From the NCBI GenBank assembly GCA_028673005.1, contig CM054118.1, positions 86,546,964-86,610,963 on the forward strand: a stretch of 64,000 nt of DNA. The letters run 5' to 3'. This document shows positions 23,400 to 34,776 of the stretch, one piece after another. The position numbers were made by a program, and so were the translations under genes. Source of the stretch: Tanypteryx hageni (Eukaryota; Arthropoda; Insecta; Odonata; Petaluridae). Below the pieces are notes generated by a model that saw nothing but the letters and a program-made list of their open reading frames with translations, had not been told where the DNA came from and ran no database searches. Position 1 is the first letter of the stretch, and each line of letters starts with the position of its first letter.

Positions 23400-23672
23400 A
23401 ATTACAGTGTCATATTACATTTTAAAAAGAAATATAGTGAAGGAAGCCCATTTCAGATTTTCTAACGTCATTAATAGAAAACCTTAAACGGGCTTCGTTA
23501 GAGGAACGTAGGCTGCAGGCTAGATTTAAACTGCTGGAAAAATATATGCCGGAGGGACTAACGAAGGTGGTAGATCTTATCAGAAGCCCGACGTATCTCG
23601 GAAGGCAGGACAGCGAGGATAATAAGAGATCACAATAGGAAATTTCGAATTGCGTTAGACAATCTTTAGGTA
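23400..23672 (+). mobile_element. LINE 3' fragment A (decayed)
   Basis: The plus strand encodes TSLIENLKRASLEERRLQAR and FKLLEKYMPEG, the C-terminal region of the same LINE family as the 23.67-25.74 kb copy. It has a frameshift near 23465 and an internal deletion. Its last roughly 45 bases (23629-23672) are identical to the end of the next copy (25698-25741). Confidence 0.8.
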
Positions 23673-25740
23673 TGTATTCGCCAAAGCCGATTTCACAAGA
23701 TTTAGGTCTTTTCTGCGAAATAAATATACTAATTTCTGCAATTTAACCGATAGTGCAGACGTGGAGGAATCCTGGTGCATGTTCAGAGATATGATGCGAG
23801 AGTGTACAGATAAATTTATTCCGAGCAAACAGAAGCGTGATAGTGCAGAACCTAGATGGTACAATCAGGAAGTAAGAAGCGCTCTCCGACGTCAAAGAAA
23901 ACTCCACTCTCGCGTAAATAACACATCCTCAACAGCTACGGTCGAACAGAATGCAATAATAAGGCATCAATACAAGGAGGCGCGCTCCATAGCCAGAGTA
24001 GCAATGCGTAATGCGTTTAACAATTATAAAAAGAAGGTTTTACAGGAAAACTTGAAAGAGAACCCAAAAGCATTTTGGTCTTACGTCAGGGAAGTTCAAG
24101 GTAGGGGCCCCACTATTGCGTCACTGCGGTCGGAAACGGGAAACGTAGTTCACGATAGTATGGATAAAGCAAACCTATTAAATCATCACTTTCAGAAAGC
24201 TTTTACTCGTGATGACGATGAATGTGAAACCCCTATTCCTATGCGTCAGGGCGATTCGATGGAAGATTTGGTATTTTCGGAAAATGGCATCGCGCTCCAA
24301 CTTCATTCAATTAAGCCAAATAAATCTCCTGGACCGGAGGAAATTCCCGCGCGTGTAATGAAAGAATTAGCTGCTGAAATCGCGCCGTATTTGAAAATTA
24401 TATTCGAGAAATCCATTAGAGAAGGAGTAGTTCCTAAAGATTGGAAGGTGGCACATGTTACGCCCATCCATAAGAGTGGCGACAGAGAGAACCCCGAAAA
24501 TTATAGGCCGATATCCTTAACTTCATTATCGTGCAAGATACTTGAGCACATAGTCTTTAGCTCTGTAATGCGCTATTTAGATAGTCATTCATTGCTTAGC
24601 GGATGCCAACACGGATTCCGGAGAGGTAGATCATGCGAAACGCAGCTCGGCCTGTTCGTGGACGATTTGTTGCGATGCGGAGAGAAAAATACTCAGGTCA
24701 ATGCCATATTCATTGATTTCAGGAAGGCGTTCGATAAAGTATCTCATAGGAAATTAATTGCGAAGTTAGGACAATGTGGTATCAATTCGAAAGTTGTCGG
24801 TTGGGTGAGAGACTTCCTCTCGAATAGGGAACAGATAGTTGTCATCGATGGGAAATACTCGTCCCCCGTTAAAGTTGCTTCGGGTGTTCCTCAGGGAAGT
24901 GTATTGGGCCCTCTGCTCTTCTTAATCTATGTAAATGATATGTGCTCGGTTGTTCGTAGTAAAATTAGGCTTTTCGCCGATGACACCGTTCTATATAATG
25001 AAATAAAAAATCAGGAGGACCATCAGTCTCTGTGTGAAGACTTAAGAGCCATTTCAGCGTGGTGCAAAGAATGGCAAATCGAAATTAATTATACTAAATG
25101 TGCCGCAGTCACGTTCTGGAAAAGTAAGAACAAAGATTTAGGTTTCGAATATAAAATAGATGAAATGAGTATTCGACAAGCTGAGTATGTAAAATATTTA
25201 GGAGTAACCATTTGTCGAGATCTTTCGTGGGACATGCACATTCGTCGAGTTATAGGCGCGGCCAACAAGAAACTGGCATTCATAGGTAGAATAGTACGGA
25301 ACACTACAGAGAAAGTACGCGAAACATGCTACTTATCACTGGTAAGACCACAAGTGGAATACGCAGCGAGCATATGGGATCCGTACGAGAAGGGACACAT
25401 AATTCAACTAGAAAGAGTACAGCGCAGAGCAGCCAGATTTGTAAAACAAAAGTACGAACATAAGGAAAGCGTCACCTCTTTATTGAGCGATTTGAACTGG
25501 GTATCACTGGAGGAGCGTAGATTGCACTCAAGGTTGAAACTTCTAGAGAAATATAGGTCAGAATGTCTAAAAGAGGAGGTAGTGGGAATAATTGTGGCAC
25601 CGACGTATATAGGTAGAAATGATCGAGACGATAAAATACGTGAGATCGATTGTAGGACGGAACGTTATCTAGGCTCGTTCTTTCCGAGGACAATAAGAGA
25701 TCACAATAGGAAATTTCGAATTGCGTTAGACAATCTTTAG
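23673..25740 (+). CDS. LINE ORF2 (5'-truncated): reverse transcriptase, CR1/Jockey-like
   Basis: The frame is open from about 23659 and the element appears to start near 23673, so the N-terminal endonuclease is missing. From 23761 it gives 659 residues. The finger region is followed by PENYRPISLTS near residue 245, the D-containing IFIDFRKAFDKV near 317, SGVPQGSVLGPLLF near 375 and the catalytic LFADDTVLY at about 404-412. The C-terminal thumb region has VQRRAARFVK. No stop or frameshift interrupts it, so the insertion is young, but without endonuclease it cannot transpose on its own. Stop TAG at 25738-25740. Confidence 0.88.
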
Positions 25741-25897
25741 GTAGGATTGGTGCATTGCACCCCCTGCCACCCACCAACTTGGTGAATTGCAGGGTAACTT
25801 GTAGATGTAGATGTAGATGTAGGTAGGATTTGGTGCATTGCACCCCCTGTCACCCACCAACTTGGTGAATTGCAGGGTAACTTGTAGATGTAGATGT
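25741..25897 (+). repeat. Duplicated LINE 3' tail with (GTAGAT)n
   Basis: The sequence GGTGCATTGCACCCCCTG through TTGCAGGGTAACTT and (GTAGAT) repeats occurs twice in succession (25743-25826 and 25827-25897) with minor differences. Terminal short simple repeats are usual for CR1/L2/Jockey-type LINEs. Confidence 0.85.
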
Positions 25898-26070
25898 AGA
25901 TAATATTCGCGAGATCGACTGTAGGACAGAGCGGTATAGTGGCTCGTTTTTCCCTAGGACGGTAAGAGAACATAACAGGAAAAAGTAACGTAGGAAAACT
26001 AGGGACCTTTGATGTACTGCACCCCCTGCCATCCACCAAAAAGGATACCACGGTATCATGTATCTGTAGA
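25898..26070 (+). mobile_element. LINE 3' fragment B
   Basis: Directly after the (GTAGAT) tail, the plus strand encodes IREIDCRTERYSGSFFPRTV then REHNRKK and a stop. This parallels the C-terminus of the 659-residue ORF. It is followed by its own related tail (ACTGCACCCCCTGCCATCC) and CTGTAGATAG. It is a third 3' end in the same orientation. Confidence 0.8.
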
Positions 26071-26716
26071 TAGTGAAGAGTTCTTTTCTTTTAATTGATT
26101 CTTAAACCTCGTGAGAGATTATTAAACATGGACAATCCAATTGTAGATGAAAATAGATAATGACAATTATAGAAAGCACTCTGAGATAATTCATAATTTC
26201 ACCTCGCCAGCGAAAGGTTATGCCGCTGCTGAGAAACCAGGCACTCAAACAGTACATTTGGCGAGTGATCGCGATTAAATCGGGAGATCATCGAGGGCCG
26301 TTTACTCATAAAAATTACTACAAAATGAAATGTTTGACTAGGGAGGCACTGCAAAGTCGGTCATCGAAGAGCGTTTTCCCCCAACACGTTTTCAAACTCG
26401 AGTTCGTGGCGAGGCGAGCATTTCAAGAAGCATTTTTCTGTAGTGATCTGTAGGGGGCATTTTGTCTTTTCGTCTCGGGAAGTAGATATCCACGGAACGG
26501 TCCTGTTCGGACAAATTGCAACTCCCTCGGTAAAATAGGCATAATGCCGATTCTGTTCGAGTACAGGTTTTTCGCATTCCTCTCACTCTTTCCATAATAG
26601 CAATCGCGCAGACATCGGTCGATATCTTCTATCGATGGAATTATAAATTATTTTCTGATACTAATTCGCGTTCGGTGCATTGATTTCGCAGAAACGATGC
26701 AAACGGGCAGACAAGC
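26071..26716. other. Spacer without recognisable features
   Basis: No element end, exon or RNA gene that I can support. Confidence 0.3.
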
Positions 26717-27180
26717 CAGTGGCGGATTACCACGCAGGCACACTAGGCGCTCGCCTGGGGTCTCGACACTCATGGGGGGCCTCAAAACAGTCAAAACTCG
26801 ATTTTTTCAATATTTTATTTAGTAAAATATTTCACAATCGGTACACTACTACTTACGTACATATTGTTCCTATTGTATTTATTAATATTTAATACATAAT
26901 ATAATGTGATTTAATTAAATTAATTTAAATAAATACAGTTAGAAGAACATTTATTTTTGTTTATATGTAATTCATTTTTTTCTATATATGCAAGTTTATA
27001 TAATAAATATTACATTTTCTATTTATGCATTTCTGTAATTCACTTTATTTAACCTACTGCATACATTTTTTCCATCCGTAAGTTGTAAAAATGAATGAGT
27101 ACTCCCTTCCCCTCACGGAAAGTTGGGAGCATCCCGAGCCTTTTGCGCCTGGAGACTTCAGATACCTTAACCCGCCACTG
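26717..27180. mobile_element. hAT-like MITE, about 464 bp
   Basis: The left end CAGTGGCGGATTACC is inverse to the right end (TTAACCCGCCACTG). GCGCTCGCCTGGGG near the left is loosely inverse to TTTTGCGCCTGGAG near the right. The flanks CAGACAAG and CAGATACG agree at 6 of 8 positions only if one extra base is allowed on the left. Confidence 0.65.
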
Positions 27181-27490
27181 CAGATACGGATGAAACAAAC
27201 GCCACCGTAGCAAAAAAGATCTAAAACTTATAATAATAGATTCGGCGTAATAAAGAAAGCGAGGCATTTTCCCGACATGTGCTTCAACTCGACCGAATGC
27301 ATCGAACCTTCGAAAATGGAGCCCACGGCCATCATCCCAACAATCTTTGGCCCTGGGAGACACCGGTTGCACTAAACCCTCAACCCCATTCGCACCGCCT
27401 CGAGAGAGATTGCAGGAGAAAAAGCATGCGTGCGTGGGAGCCTCGATACTCGGTCGCCACGGGAACGGCTCGAGGTGCTGGAGTCGTCAA

Positions 27491-27543
27491 GTATTCGGGG
27501 AGAGAGAGAGAGAGAGAGGGGCGAAGAGACAGACAGACAGACA
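27491..27543 (+). repeat. (GA)n and (CAGA)n microsatellites
   Basis: GAGAGAGAGAGAGAGAGG followed by GACAGACAGACAGACAAACG. Confidence 0.85.
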
Positions 27544-27547
27544 AACG

Positions 27548-27585
27548 ACTTTATTAGGGCGAAATTGAGACTATGTAGTCCCTTC
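27548..27585 (-). repeat. Retroposon 3' end motif, inverse copy
   Basis: TTTATTAGGGCGAAATTGAG, then ACTATGTAGTCCC, is the reverse of the motif at 21100-21200. Sense is the minus strand, with AATAAA included. Confidence 0.45.
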
Positions 27586-28334
27586 TTACATTTAACCCTT
27601 TCGTCAGATAAGTAATTACAATATTTACAAAATAATAGAAATTAATTACACACAGATTTCAAAAAAATACATATTAATTACAAGTTAATATATTCGTTAG
27701 TAGATAACAGAGCATTACCAAAGAATCTTAGTTTTGTGGGTCATAAAAAACTGTGTAACAGTTATGTTTTAACACAGAAAAAATTCCCGCTGCGGAAAAC
27801 ACCTACGAAGAGAAGAGGTGTAAAAAACCGTGAAAATTTCTAAAATAGTTCAGGGGAAGGAAAAAAAATACAATAATGTGAGAAAAAGAGAAAAAAAAAT
27901 CATTCATAAATACAAACGTATGTACATACATTTATATCCATATAAGGGAGGGAGGGGTGAGAGGGGAATAGGGAGAAGGTGAGACAAGAGAAGGCAATAA
28001 GGGGTGGGGCCAACCAACGGTCGTCGTGAGATGCGAGGCCGGCCCCTCTGCGGCCAAGGACATCCTCTGGGAAAGCACCTCTCCTAGCGAGGCCAACGCG
28101 AGGATTGAGCGGCGGGGAAAACCGGAGATGACGCGGTAACGCGAGCCGCCGTCTGATTCCTCGCGCAATAGCGCTGCCATCTTCCTGGGAAGGAAGTCCG
28201 TGAGTGCACGGGTTGCCCCCGGTCCTCCGGGAAAAGTGGGGCGAGAAGTTGCACTGCTCCGCGGGAGAGTCTTTCGAGAGGCGAAGCGGAACAAACTACG
28301 GCCCAGAATTAATTTGAAATGAAACAAATGTTTT

Positions 28335-28412
28335 GCCTTGGTAGAGGGGTTGTTAGCGTGTCTAGCTCCCAATACAAGGGTCGCGGGTTCGAAACCGGCC
28401 GAGAGCATGGAA
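28335..28412 (+). repeat. tRNA-derived SINE head
   Basis: The plus strand reads TTGGTAGAGGGGTTGTTAGC (A-box-like), then CTAGCTCCCAATACAAGGGT, then GCGGGTTCGAAACCGGCC with a good polymerase III B box. The spacing of about 45 bases fits a tRNA. It lacks a clean acceptor stem, so a tRNA-derived repeat is likelier than a functional tRNA. A MITE at 28422 interrupts it. The opposite-strand frame beginning SAGFEPATLVLGARH is only its shadow. Confidence 0.6.
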
Positions 28413-28421
28413 GTATTTGCA

Positions 28422-28894
28422 CAGCTGTCTTAATGGGAGGCCATATGGGCCTTGGCCCAGGACCCCACTTTAGAGGGAGACCTCAAAATTTGGCGAGGAG
28501 AAATAAAAGACTAAAAAGTCAGAAATACTTATGAACTATTATTAACAATAATATAATTAATAGACATAAGGCAATAAACAGAAAAAATAGCCTATTTGGA
28601 TTCTTACATTGAATTTTTAATAAATGTATTTATGTAATATGAAATCGTGAGTTTACTTTATACTTTTCGTGTATTTAATATTTTAAATTTTCCACTATTT
28701 TTTATACCACCCAGCCACCCAATCCCTAAATAGCGTAATACTATATATTGTTATTCTCTATGAAATCAGATAAATAGTAACCGTCGCAATATTTTACAAT
28801 CAATGCAAAAATTTGAAAAATAAGACGTGATCTGCAAATGGGGGGCTCAAAAAAGTTAAGGCCTATGGCCTCCAAATACCTAAAGACGGCCATG
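28422..28894. mobile_element. hAT-like MITE, about 473 bp
   Basis: The left end CAGCTGTCTTAATGGGAGGC and GGCCATATGGGC is inverse to the right end, which reads inward CATGGCCGTCTTTAGG and GGCCATAGGCC. The flanks AGTATTTG and CGTATGTG agree at 6 of 8, but with a two-base offset on the left. Confidence 0.55.
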
Positions 28895-29900
28895 CGTATG
28901 TGCTTGTCGTACATGTTTTCACAGTAATTGAAAAGTTATTCACGTAAATTCTTTTTCATTTGATACAAAACAAATAAAATAAGATTATAATGAAATTACA
29001 ATTTACAAGTTTTACTGGGTCGATTCGTAAATGTGAAGCTAATATTTCTCGGTTCTGCTTCAGATCTAGGTAGGGATGGATTGATTGATTTGGTCTTTAT
29101 TGGGGCGAGATTGAGACTAAGAAGTCCCATCTTCCACCTAACTCATAGGGAGGGAGGGGGGGGGGAGCGGCGATCGCCCTGGATCCGACACCGTTTGCAC
29201 GTTCCATTTACCCATAGGTTTTTAATGAGTTTTACAGACAGATGAATACGGTTTCGAAGCAGTTCGTTGAATAATAATCAATCATGCATTTATTCAAATC
29301 GGAAGGTACTTTTTCGAGACGGTATACAATTAAATCGAAAAATATTTTCAATTTATTACCAGATATTTTCCATTTTTACAGACCAAGTATAGATCAAGTT
29401 TTCTAAAATCGATGGTCGACGAATTTCCACAGACGATGGCAACTTTATAATTTTAATCTGCATTTGCCAATCGTTTGTTTTATGGACGTGCCCGTTGATT
29501 CTTTTCAATTAACCTCGAAAATTTAAACCCAAAATTACCAAAACAAGATCAGTTTTGGAAAATAAAAAAACTGCGAAGTTGGCGTAGAGAAAATAATATT
29601 TAAAATATAAAATATATTTAAAGTGTTAAATACACACACACTGCTATAGGACCGGAATCGTGTTTTTATGCGGCCAGTTCTACAATTAGGACTGTAGATC
29701 CCATTATGACACTTATATGTTTAGATAAATATAATAAAAAATCATTAAAAACCAAGGCATGAAAAGTTGCAGACACTGGAATGAGTTACAGAAGGAATCT
29801 CAAATGATTCTTACGCTGCATGCAAGCGAACCATGTATTTAGCTAAGAAGCGTTAGAACGAAGGAACATACACGACGAGATATGCATTTAAGCCTTGGCC
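28895..29900. other. Spacer with one retroposon 3' motif
   Basis: TCTTTATTGGGGCGAGATTG near 29094 repeats the motif of 21.2 and 27.55 kb and is followed by a G-rich run at 29147-29166. The remainder to 29900 is AT-rich without recognisable features. Confidence 0.4.
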
Positions 29901-29914
29901 ATATCCGTTAAACG

Positions 29915-30407
29915 CAGGGGTCTCAGACTAACATTGGTGCGCGGGCCGCATGAAGGCCTTTCGCCGAATCCGCGGGCCACATTAAGGCACCGTGCCAAGT
30001 CCGCGAACTTTCCCAGTCCTCACACCGTTTCATATCCTTTGGACATTCATTCTCGCCTTCCACAAAGAAGAAATCGCTCCAACCCTATTATGCGGACTTA
30101 AACCCATTCATTATAAAAATTCCAGTTTCGGCGTCGAGAATTAGGTTCTTTTGACATACAAAAACACACAACGGCAGCAGGAAGAACATGCTTAGTGCCC
30201 CACCAGTGCAGAGTTCTTATAAATCAGAATGAGCAATAAACTGCGTAGGTATATTTTAAAAGTGCCGATTTAATACACCTTAAATTCCGTAGATTTGCAT
30301 AAATATTTTATAAGAAATACATTGGAGTTTTGGCCGTCTAGTGTAAACTACCTTAGTTCGCGGGCAGCAGAAATGTACCACGGGGGGCCGCGAGATTGAG
30401 ACTCCTG
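29915..30407. mobile_element. hAT-like MITE, about 493 bp
   Basis: The left end CAGGGGTCTCAGACT is inverse to the right end (AGATTGAGACTCCTG). GCGGGCCGC motifs lie inside both ends. The target duplication is not clean (CGTTAAAC/CGTTCAAG with a one-base offset). Confidence 0.6.
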
Positions 30408-31857
30408 CGTTCAAGTCAACGCGGCGATTAAGGACGTCAGATTATAATTTTCGATCGTCATTCGGCACATGTTCCCCTAATTTCATTCAAAATCCATCGC
30501 GTCAAAAGCGTTTCGTTATCTCTCCCATTTCCATTTTTCACTCGCGCGCGCGGTATATTCGGAATTTCGACGGTTTACCAACAAGAATTCGGCGAATTGG
30601 TTTGGTGCTTCCCTAGAAAGCAAATCGAGATAAAAAGCAGAAATTTTGCAATTCATTCATTTGATAGAAACATTTTCATATCGACCGGTATCCTCCGTAA
30701 ATGAATAAATTGCTATGCAAGTATCATCGATCGGAGGTCATGGGGAAGGGGAACTCAGAGGGATGAAGAGTTCCCTTATTCATTTCTTCTCATGTCAAAT
30801 ATTTTATTACTACATATCGTATATACAGGATTGAAAGATTTTCCAGGCAATTTTCTGAATTTAAACGTAATTTCAAAGAAAACATTTACTGCGAACCTCC
30901 TTTTCTCGTCACTTCGCTGTGAACTTGAATGAGACATCGGTTTTGTTTTCATTTTTAACTCGAAAAACGCGTATAGCCGAGTTCCACGGGAGACCTTTGA
31001 TGCCGAGCAGCTAAATGTACTCGTTTGGCAGTTTTCCACGAAGGAGTACGAGGAAGTAAGTTTTCGCGCAAAAGGAAGGTCCCCTCGTGTTCTCGATTCG
31101 AGGGGTCGTCGGGAGGGTCCGGGGCGGTCGAGAAGAACACGATCCGTGGGGCAGGGAAGACCCAGATACAGGTGCGAAAGAGAGCAAAAAGCATAGCTAT
31201 CGACGGTAAGACCGTTTTAAAGTGGCCTTCCGTGTTTTGCAGGGAAGTGATGAATTAGATCCCGCGTAGGATAGTAATATTCCTTGGTTGTTCAGTGCAC
31301 CAAACAGGACATTGGTTTTCGTACAATTGATTGGGAATAGTACGCAATATGTTCGATAATTTATCATTGGTTAGATCTTAGCTCGAATAAGATCCACCTG
31401 TATAGGGTCAACATGAAAAAGGTCAAATACCTGCCTCTGAATAGACGCCAAAATGGCAAAAAATGCGTGGGAAAACAAAAACTTTCTCATTATGCATTTT
31501 AAATTATGTTGATGAACAATTGTCAACTTTAACTAATACAGATCGCAATCAAGTAATTTTGATGTAAATGATAGAAATGAAAGTGAAGCTGATATGCAGC
31601 GAAATTAGCTAATATGTTCAGTGAAAAAACCAGGCATTCAAAGAGAATAATTTCATAATATACAAATTTGTCGAGAAGTCAGAAAAAAGCATGTAGGTAT
31701 TCCATTACTTATAAAGCCGAAATGCACATCTGGTTTTTCATAACCTTGTCGCAGCTATTGGAGATACCTGAGATGTCTTTTGTCAATTTATTGATTTTTA
31801 ACTGCTTATTCTTGAATTTTTCCAGCCATAAGATGAACTCGACAATTCTCTGGCGAA
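30408..31857. other. Spacer without supported features
   Basis: Mixed-composition sequence. Frames at 30776-31258 are under 90 codons and overlap on both strands. Confidence 0.3.
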
Positions 31858-32228
31858 TAAGGTAGGGTGGGATAAAGGAACGCACCTAACGTTTGAATCA
31901 TTTCTGTGGCTTCAGTTATCACTATTATGAACTAGTTTTTTTCTCTGAGTAGCTTATTTATTAAGGAATCACACATAAATAGTTTGATTTTTCTGTACCC
32001 TAATCTAAGAAAGAAAAAAATTATTTCTTGAAAAAAGTCAAATGCGTACCTTTGTTCCAGAGGTGGGGTAAAGGTATGCATAAGTGATAATATGAGAAAT
32101 TAATGGAAATAGAAGGCCAAAGCTGGAAATACTAAGAAATTTCAAAAGTATTGCTTGAATTACAAAAAAGCTTAACCAACAAAGTTCGAGCGTACATAAA
32201 GATCACACCAAGAATGCTTCACAAGAGC

Positions 32229-33545
32229 TTAACAAACGTCACATACAAAAGGTTCACCTTCATATGAAGTGCAGTCTTCATGCTACCATTCTTTGCACAG
32301 ATTGCACTGAACCCATTCTTCAGCAGGGGACTCTTTATAAAGTTCTTTACATGCAGGACAACTAAACTGAGAATTTGGATTCGTTTGCTGTTCACCAACT
32401 TTTTGTTGTTCTTTGATTTTACTAACTGAAGCAACTTTCTTTGTTGTAGAAGCACATGTTCATTTAGAAGCAGTGCTTTCAGTGCTACTTTTTTCAGCAT
32501 TTTTCTTAGCTTCAAACAACGCTCTCTTCGTCTGTTTTCTTTTATTTTCTGCTTCTTTATTCTGTCTTCCCCCTTCTAAATGAATCTTATGTGGGGTTCC
32601 AGTTAAAATGATTGATTTGCACCCCTTTCTTTCTTTTTCGATGCTGGTCCATTTTTGTGAGAGATATGATATCAGCTGGTGAAGCACGACACGAGGTTGT
32701 CATTGGAATATGAGAATTGTTGTCAGTACCAATGCACAGGTGCTGGAATCACTGTCATAATTAGCTTCCTTGTTGGCTGATGTCACAGTCGAAACTACTT
32801 GTGGTTGACTTATAGCAGAAGCAGATGTAGAGGGTTGCTCTAGAGATGGTTCTTGTTAAGTCTGCCTCACACTAGAGGGATGTTCACAGCCGGGACATGA
32901 ACTGAGCAAGGACTCTTTTCAGGGAGACCATTCATACTTGTAGGTTAGGTCTCGGTCACAGCACGGTCACATTCCGGCCCTCACCTAGAGCATGACGTAG
33001 TTTATGGATGCACCTAACTAGCAGAAAGATTCAAGCTCACTTCGGCTGTCACCGAGGATTGCCAATAGTTAACGAAGAGGCTAGGACTCGAAGGGGTTTA
33101 GGACAAAAGTTGCCTCCACGAGCGACCCAAAAGGTTCATACTTAGGCTTGTCCACATCCTCCCCTACAAGTGAAAATGCACTTTGTCCTTCCCCATAGAA
33201 TCCTCATTGAAAATATAATTTTTATGTTTGGTCTAAAATTTCCCAACCGTGTCCTGTCCGCGACCGTCCCTCAAGTGTGAACCAGCCTTTAAAGCATGCA
33301 GACTACTACAGGCAAGAGGCTGCTCAGGAATTGGCTCTCCACTGCCAAAATTTACTGTCAATTGATTTTCAAAATCTGCCTCATATTCTTGGTAAGTCAC
33401 TTCAGAGGGTAAAAAATCTTCGTCATTGAAGATAAATCTGTTGAAATTGATCGGCTGTACTCCTCTGGCTAAATCCACTTTTCAGTAGCTCCTGCACCTT
33501 CTCCAAAAGCCTGTGTCATTGGTTGCATATCAGTTTTCCTTTTGA
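32229..33545 (-). pseudogene. pogo/Tigger transposase C-terminal remnant, split by a MITE
   Basis: On the minus strand, GVQPINFNRFIFNDEDFLPS followed by EVT matches the GI(Y/W)P(F/Y)NP..F..EDF.PS.VT motif that closes the pogo DDE domain. After the nested MITE come KSIILTGTPHKIHLEGG, a charged Lys/Glu stretch, and a cysteine-rich tail (CPACKELYKESPAEEWVQCN, LCKEW, stop, HEDC, then VCDVC stop). The TAG inside the tail (TGG in a working copy is likely) and at least one frame change show it is dead. Confidence 0.7.
32857..33296. mobile_element. MITE nested in the pogo-like element
   Basis: The left end AAGTCTGCCTCACACTAGAG, then GGA, is inverse to the right end, which reads inward AAAGGCTGGTTCACACTTGA, then GGGA. 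The TTCACAC-type terminus and a possible 3-bp T/A duplication suggest PIF/Harbinger, but TTAA also occurs at both edges, so the class is not settled. A relative lies at 4.7-5.04 kb. Confidence 0.65.
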
Positions 33546-34249
33546 ATGTCCTAGAACAAAAAACAAAACAAAATTAATTCATATGTCATAGCTTTAAAAA
33601 TTTTTCTTCCATTTTTGACCCCCCCCCCCTCCATTTTGGCCCTGGGGTGCCGATTATGAGAAATAAATGCATTAGTAGCAAGTAGAAAGATCAGGACTTG
33701 TCTGCCTACCTTTGCCCCCACAGCATGCACTCACTCAACTGATTGGTGCTGTCATGCCCCGGCATTCTCACAAACTGAAACTAAGTCAGAGTTGCCTCAC
33801 AATGATTAACTGTTTCTAAGATTATACTGTCATTATATGACAAAACATCAGTTTGAGCATGCACAAATATCATTGTACTGAATAAGTTGCATCAGAAGTG
33901 AAAATAACATAACTGACCTCATAATTTGTGTGTTTGGTACAGACAGCATGAAATCTTCAACTACACTTCAGCCATGACACCTTCTCAGGAATCCATCAGT
34001 ATTGCCAACTGCTACCATAGATGTATAAAAAAACCCTATGCATACCTTTATCCCACCCTACCCTCTAAAGGATTAATTCATGGTCATGTCATATGAATCA
34101 GCCTCTGTAGGAAGGTGTTACACAATGCAACAGCAGTCGTCATAGGGCTATCATACATCCTCATTTTGATAATTGAATGCCAAAAAGATTATCTCTGAAA
34201 AGAAAAGAAATACTAGCAGCTATTTAAATGGTTTGTTTACATCTACATG

Positions 34250-34565
34250 ATACCCTGCAAGTCCCCTTTTGTAGGCTGGTTTCCGAAGGAAACATAGCCT
34301 TATGAAATGGTCATGTCTGTGTGTATGTGTGCCCCCCACTAACAACTTTTGCATCAATGGACTGATTTTCATGAAACTTGGTATGAGGCTCATGCTGCCA
34401 GGACCCACCTTCAGGCTATATTTATTTGGCGAAGATTGAAGTCCTGGGTTTGATTCCAGGAATGTTTTTGCCCTATTTGTTTTACATAGGAAGTCTCAAA
34501 TCCATCGTGTAGATATGTTTTCTTTAATACTTTACAATATCTTAAAATTGTGATATCGGAGTGAG
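34250..34565 (+). repeat. tRNA-like retroposed repeat, related to 17.2-17.5 kb
   Basis: The plus strand has ATGAAACTTGGTATGAG, GAAGTCCTGGGTTTGATTCC (B-box-like), AAATCCATCGTG and ATATCGGAGTGAG in the same order as the inverted copy at 17.2-17.5 kb. The two are clearly homologous but diverged. Confidence 0.65.
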
Positions 34566-34574
34566 GTTTATTTA

Positions 34575-34776
34575 TTTTTTTATTTATTTATTTATTTTGG
34601 TCCAAAAACAGCACATTGGCCTTTACATTGGATACACCCAAAACAATATTTAAAAAATATATATATATATATATATAACAAAATACCTATACATATCAAA
34701 ATATATATAAAAACAGAAATTAACACACATAAGATGGATGTAATGAAAATAAAAATTACAGAAACAAGACAGCTTT
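34575..34776 (-). repeat. 3' UTR and (AAATA)n tail of the 34.8-38.0 kb LINE, with an (AT)n run
   Basis: Reading the minus strand, the LINE ORF is followed by AT-rich sequence including (AT) at 34650-34677. Then come CCAATGTAAAGGCCAATGTG, CTGTTTTTGGACC and a tail of (AAATA) units ending near 34575. The conserved portion matches the copy at 11.28-11.35 kb. Confidence 0.75.

Larger units (their letters stand above)
31860..34065. mobile_element. pogo/Tigger-like DNA transposon (2.2 kb), decayed
   Basis: The left end AGGTAGGGTGGGATAAAGG is inverse to the right end, which reads inward GAGGGTAGGGTGGGATAAAG. TA dinucleotides flank it (31858-31859 and 34066-34067), as for Tc1/mariner/pogo insertions. 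The minus strand encodes C-terminal pieces of a pogo-type transposase (32229-33545). GGTGGGGTAAAGGTATGC at 32065 is an internal repeat of the terminus. The DDE core is missing. Confidence 0.8.

Noticed and set aside
27932..28408. A 158-codon minus-strand frame beginning SAGFEPATLVLG
   Set aside because: The N-terminal phrase is the antisense of the tRNA-derived repeat, a common false protein. The rest has no domain.
28335..28412. A functional tRNA gene
   Set aside because: The A- and B-box-like segments are present, but a paired acceptor stem and a clean anticodon arm could not be drawn. A SINE head is likelier.
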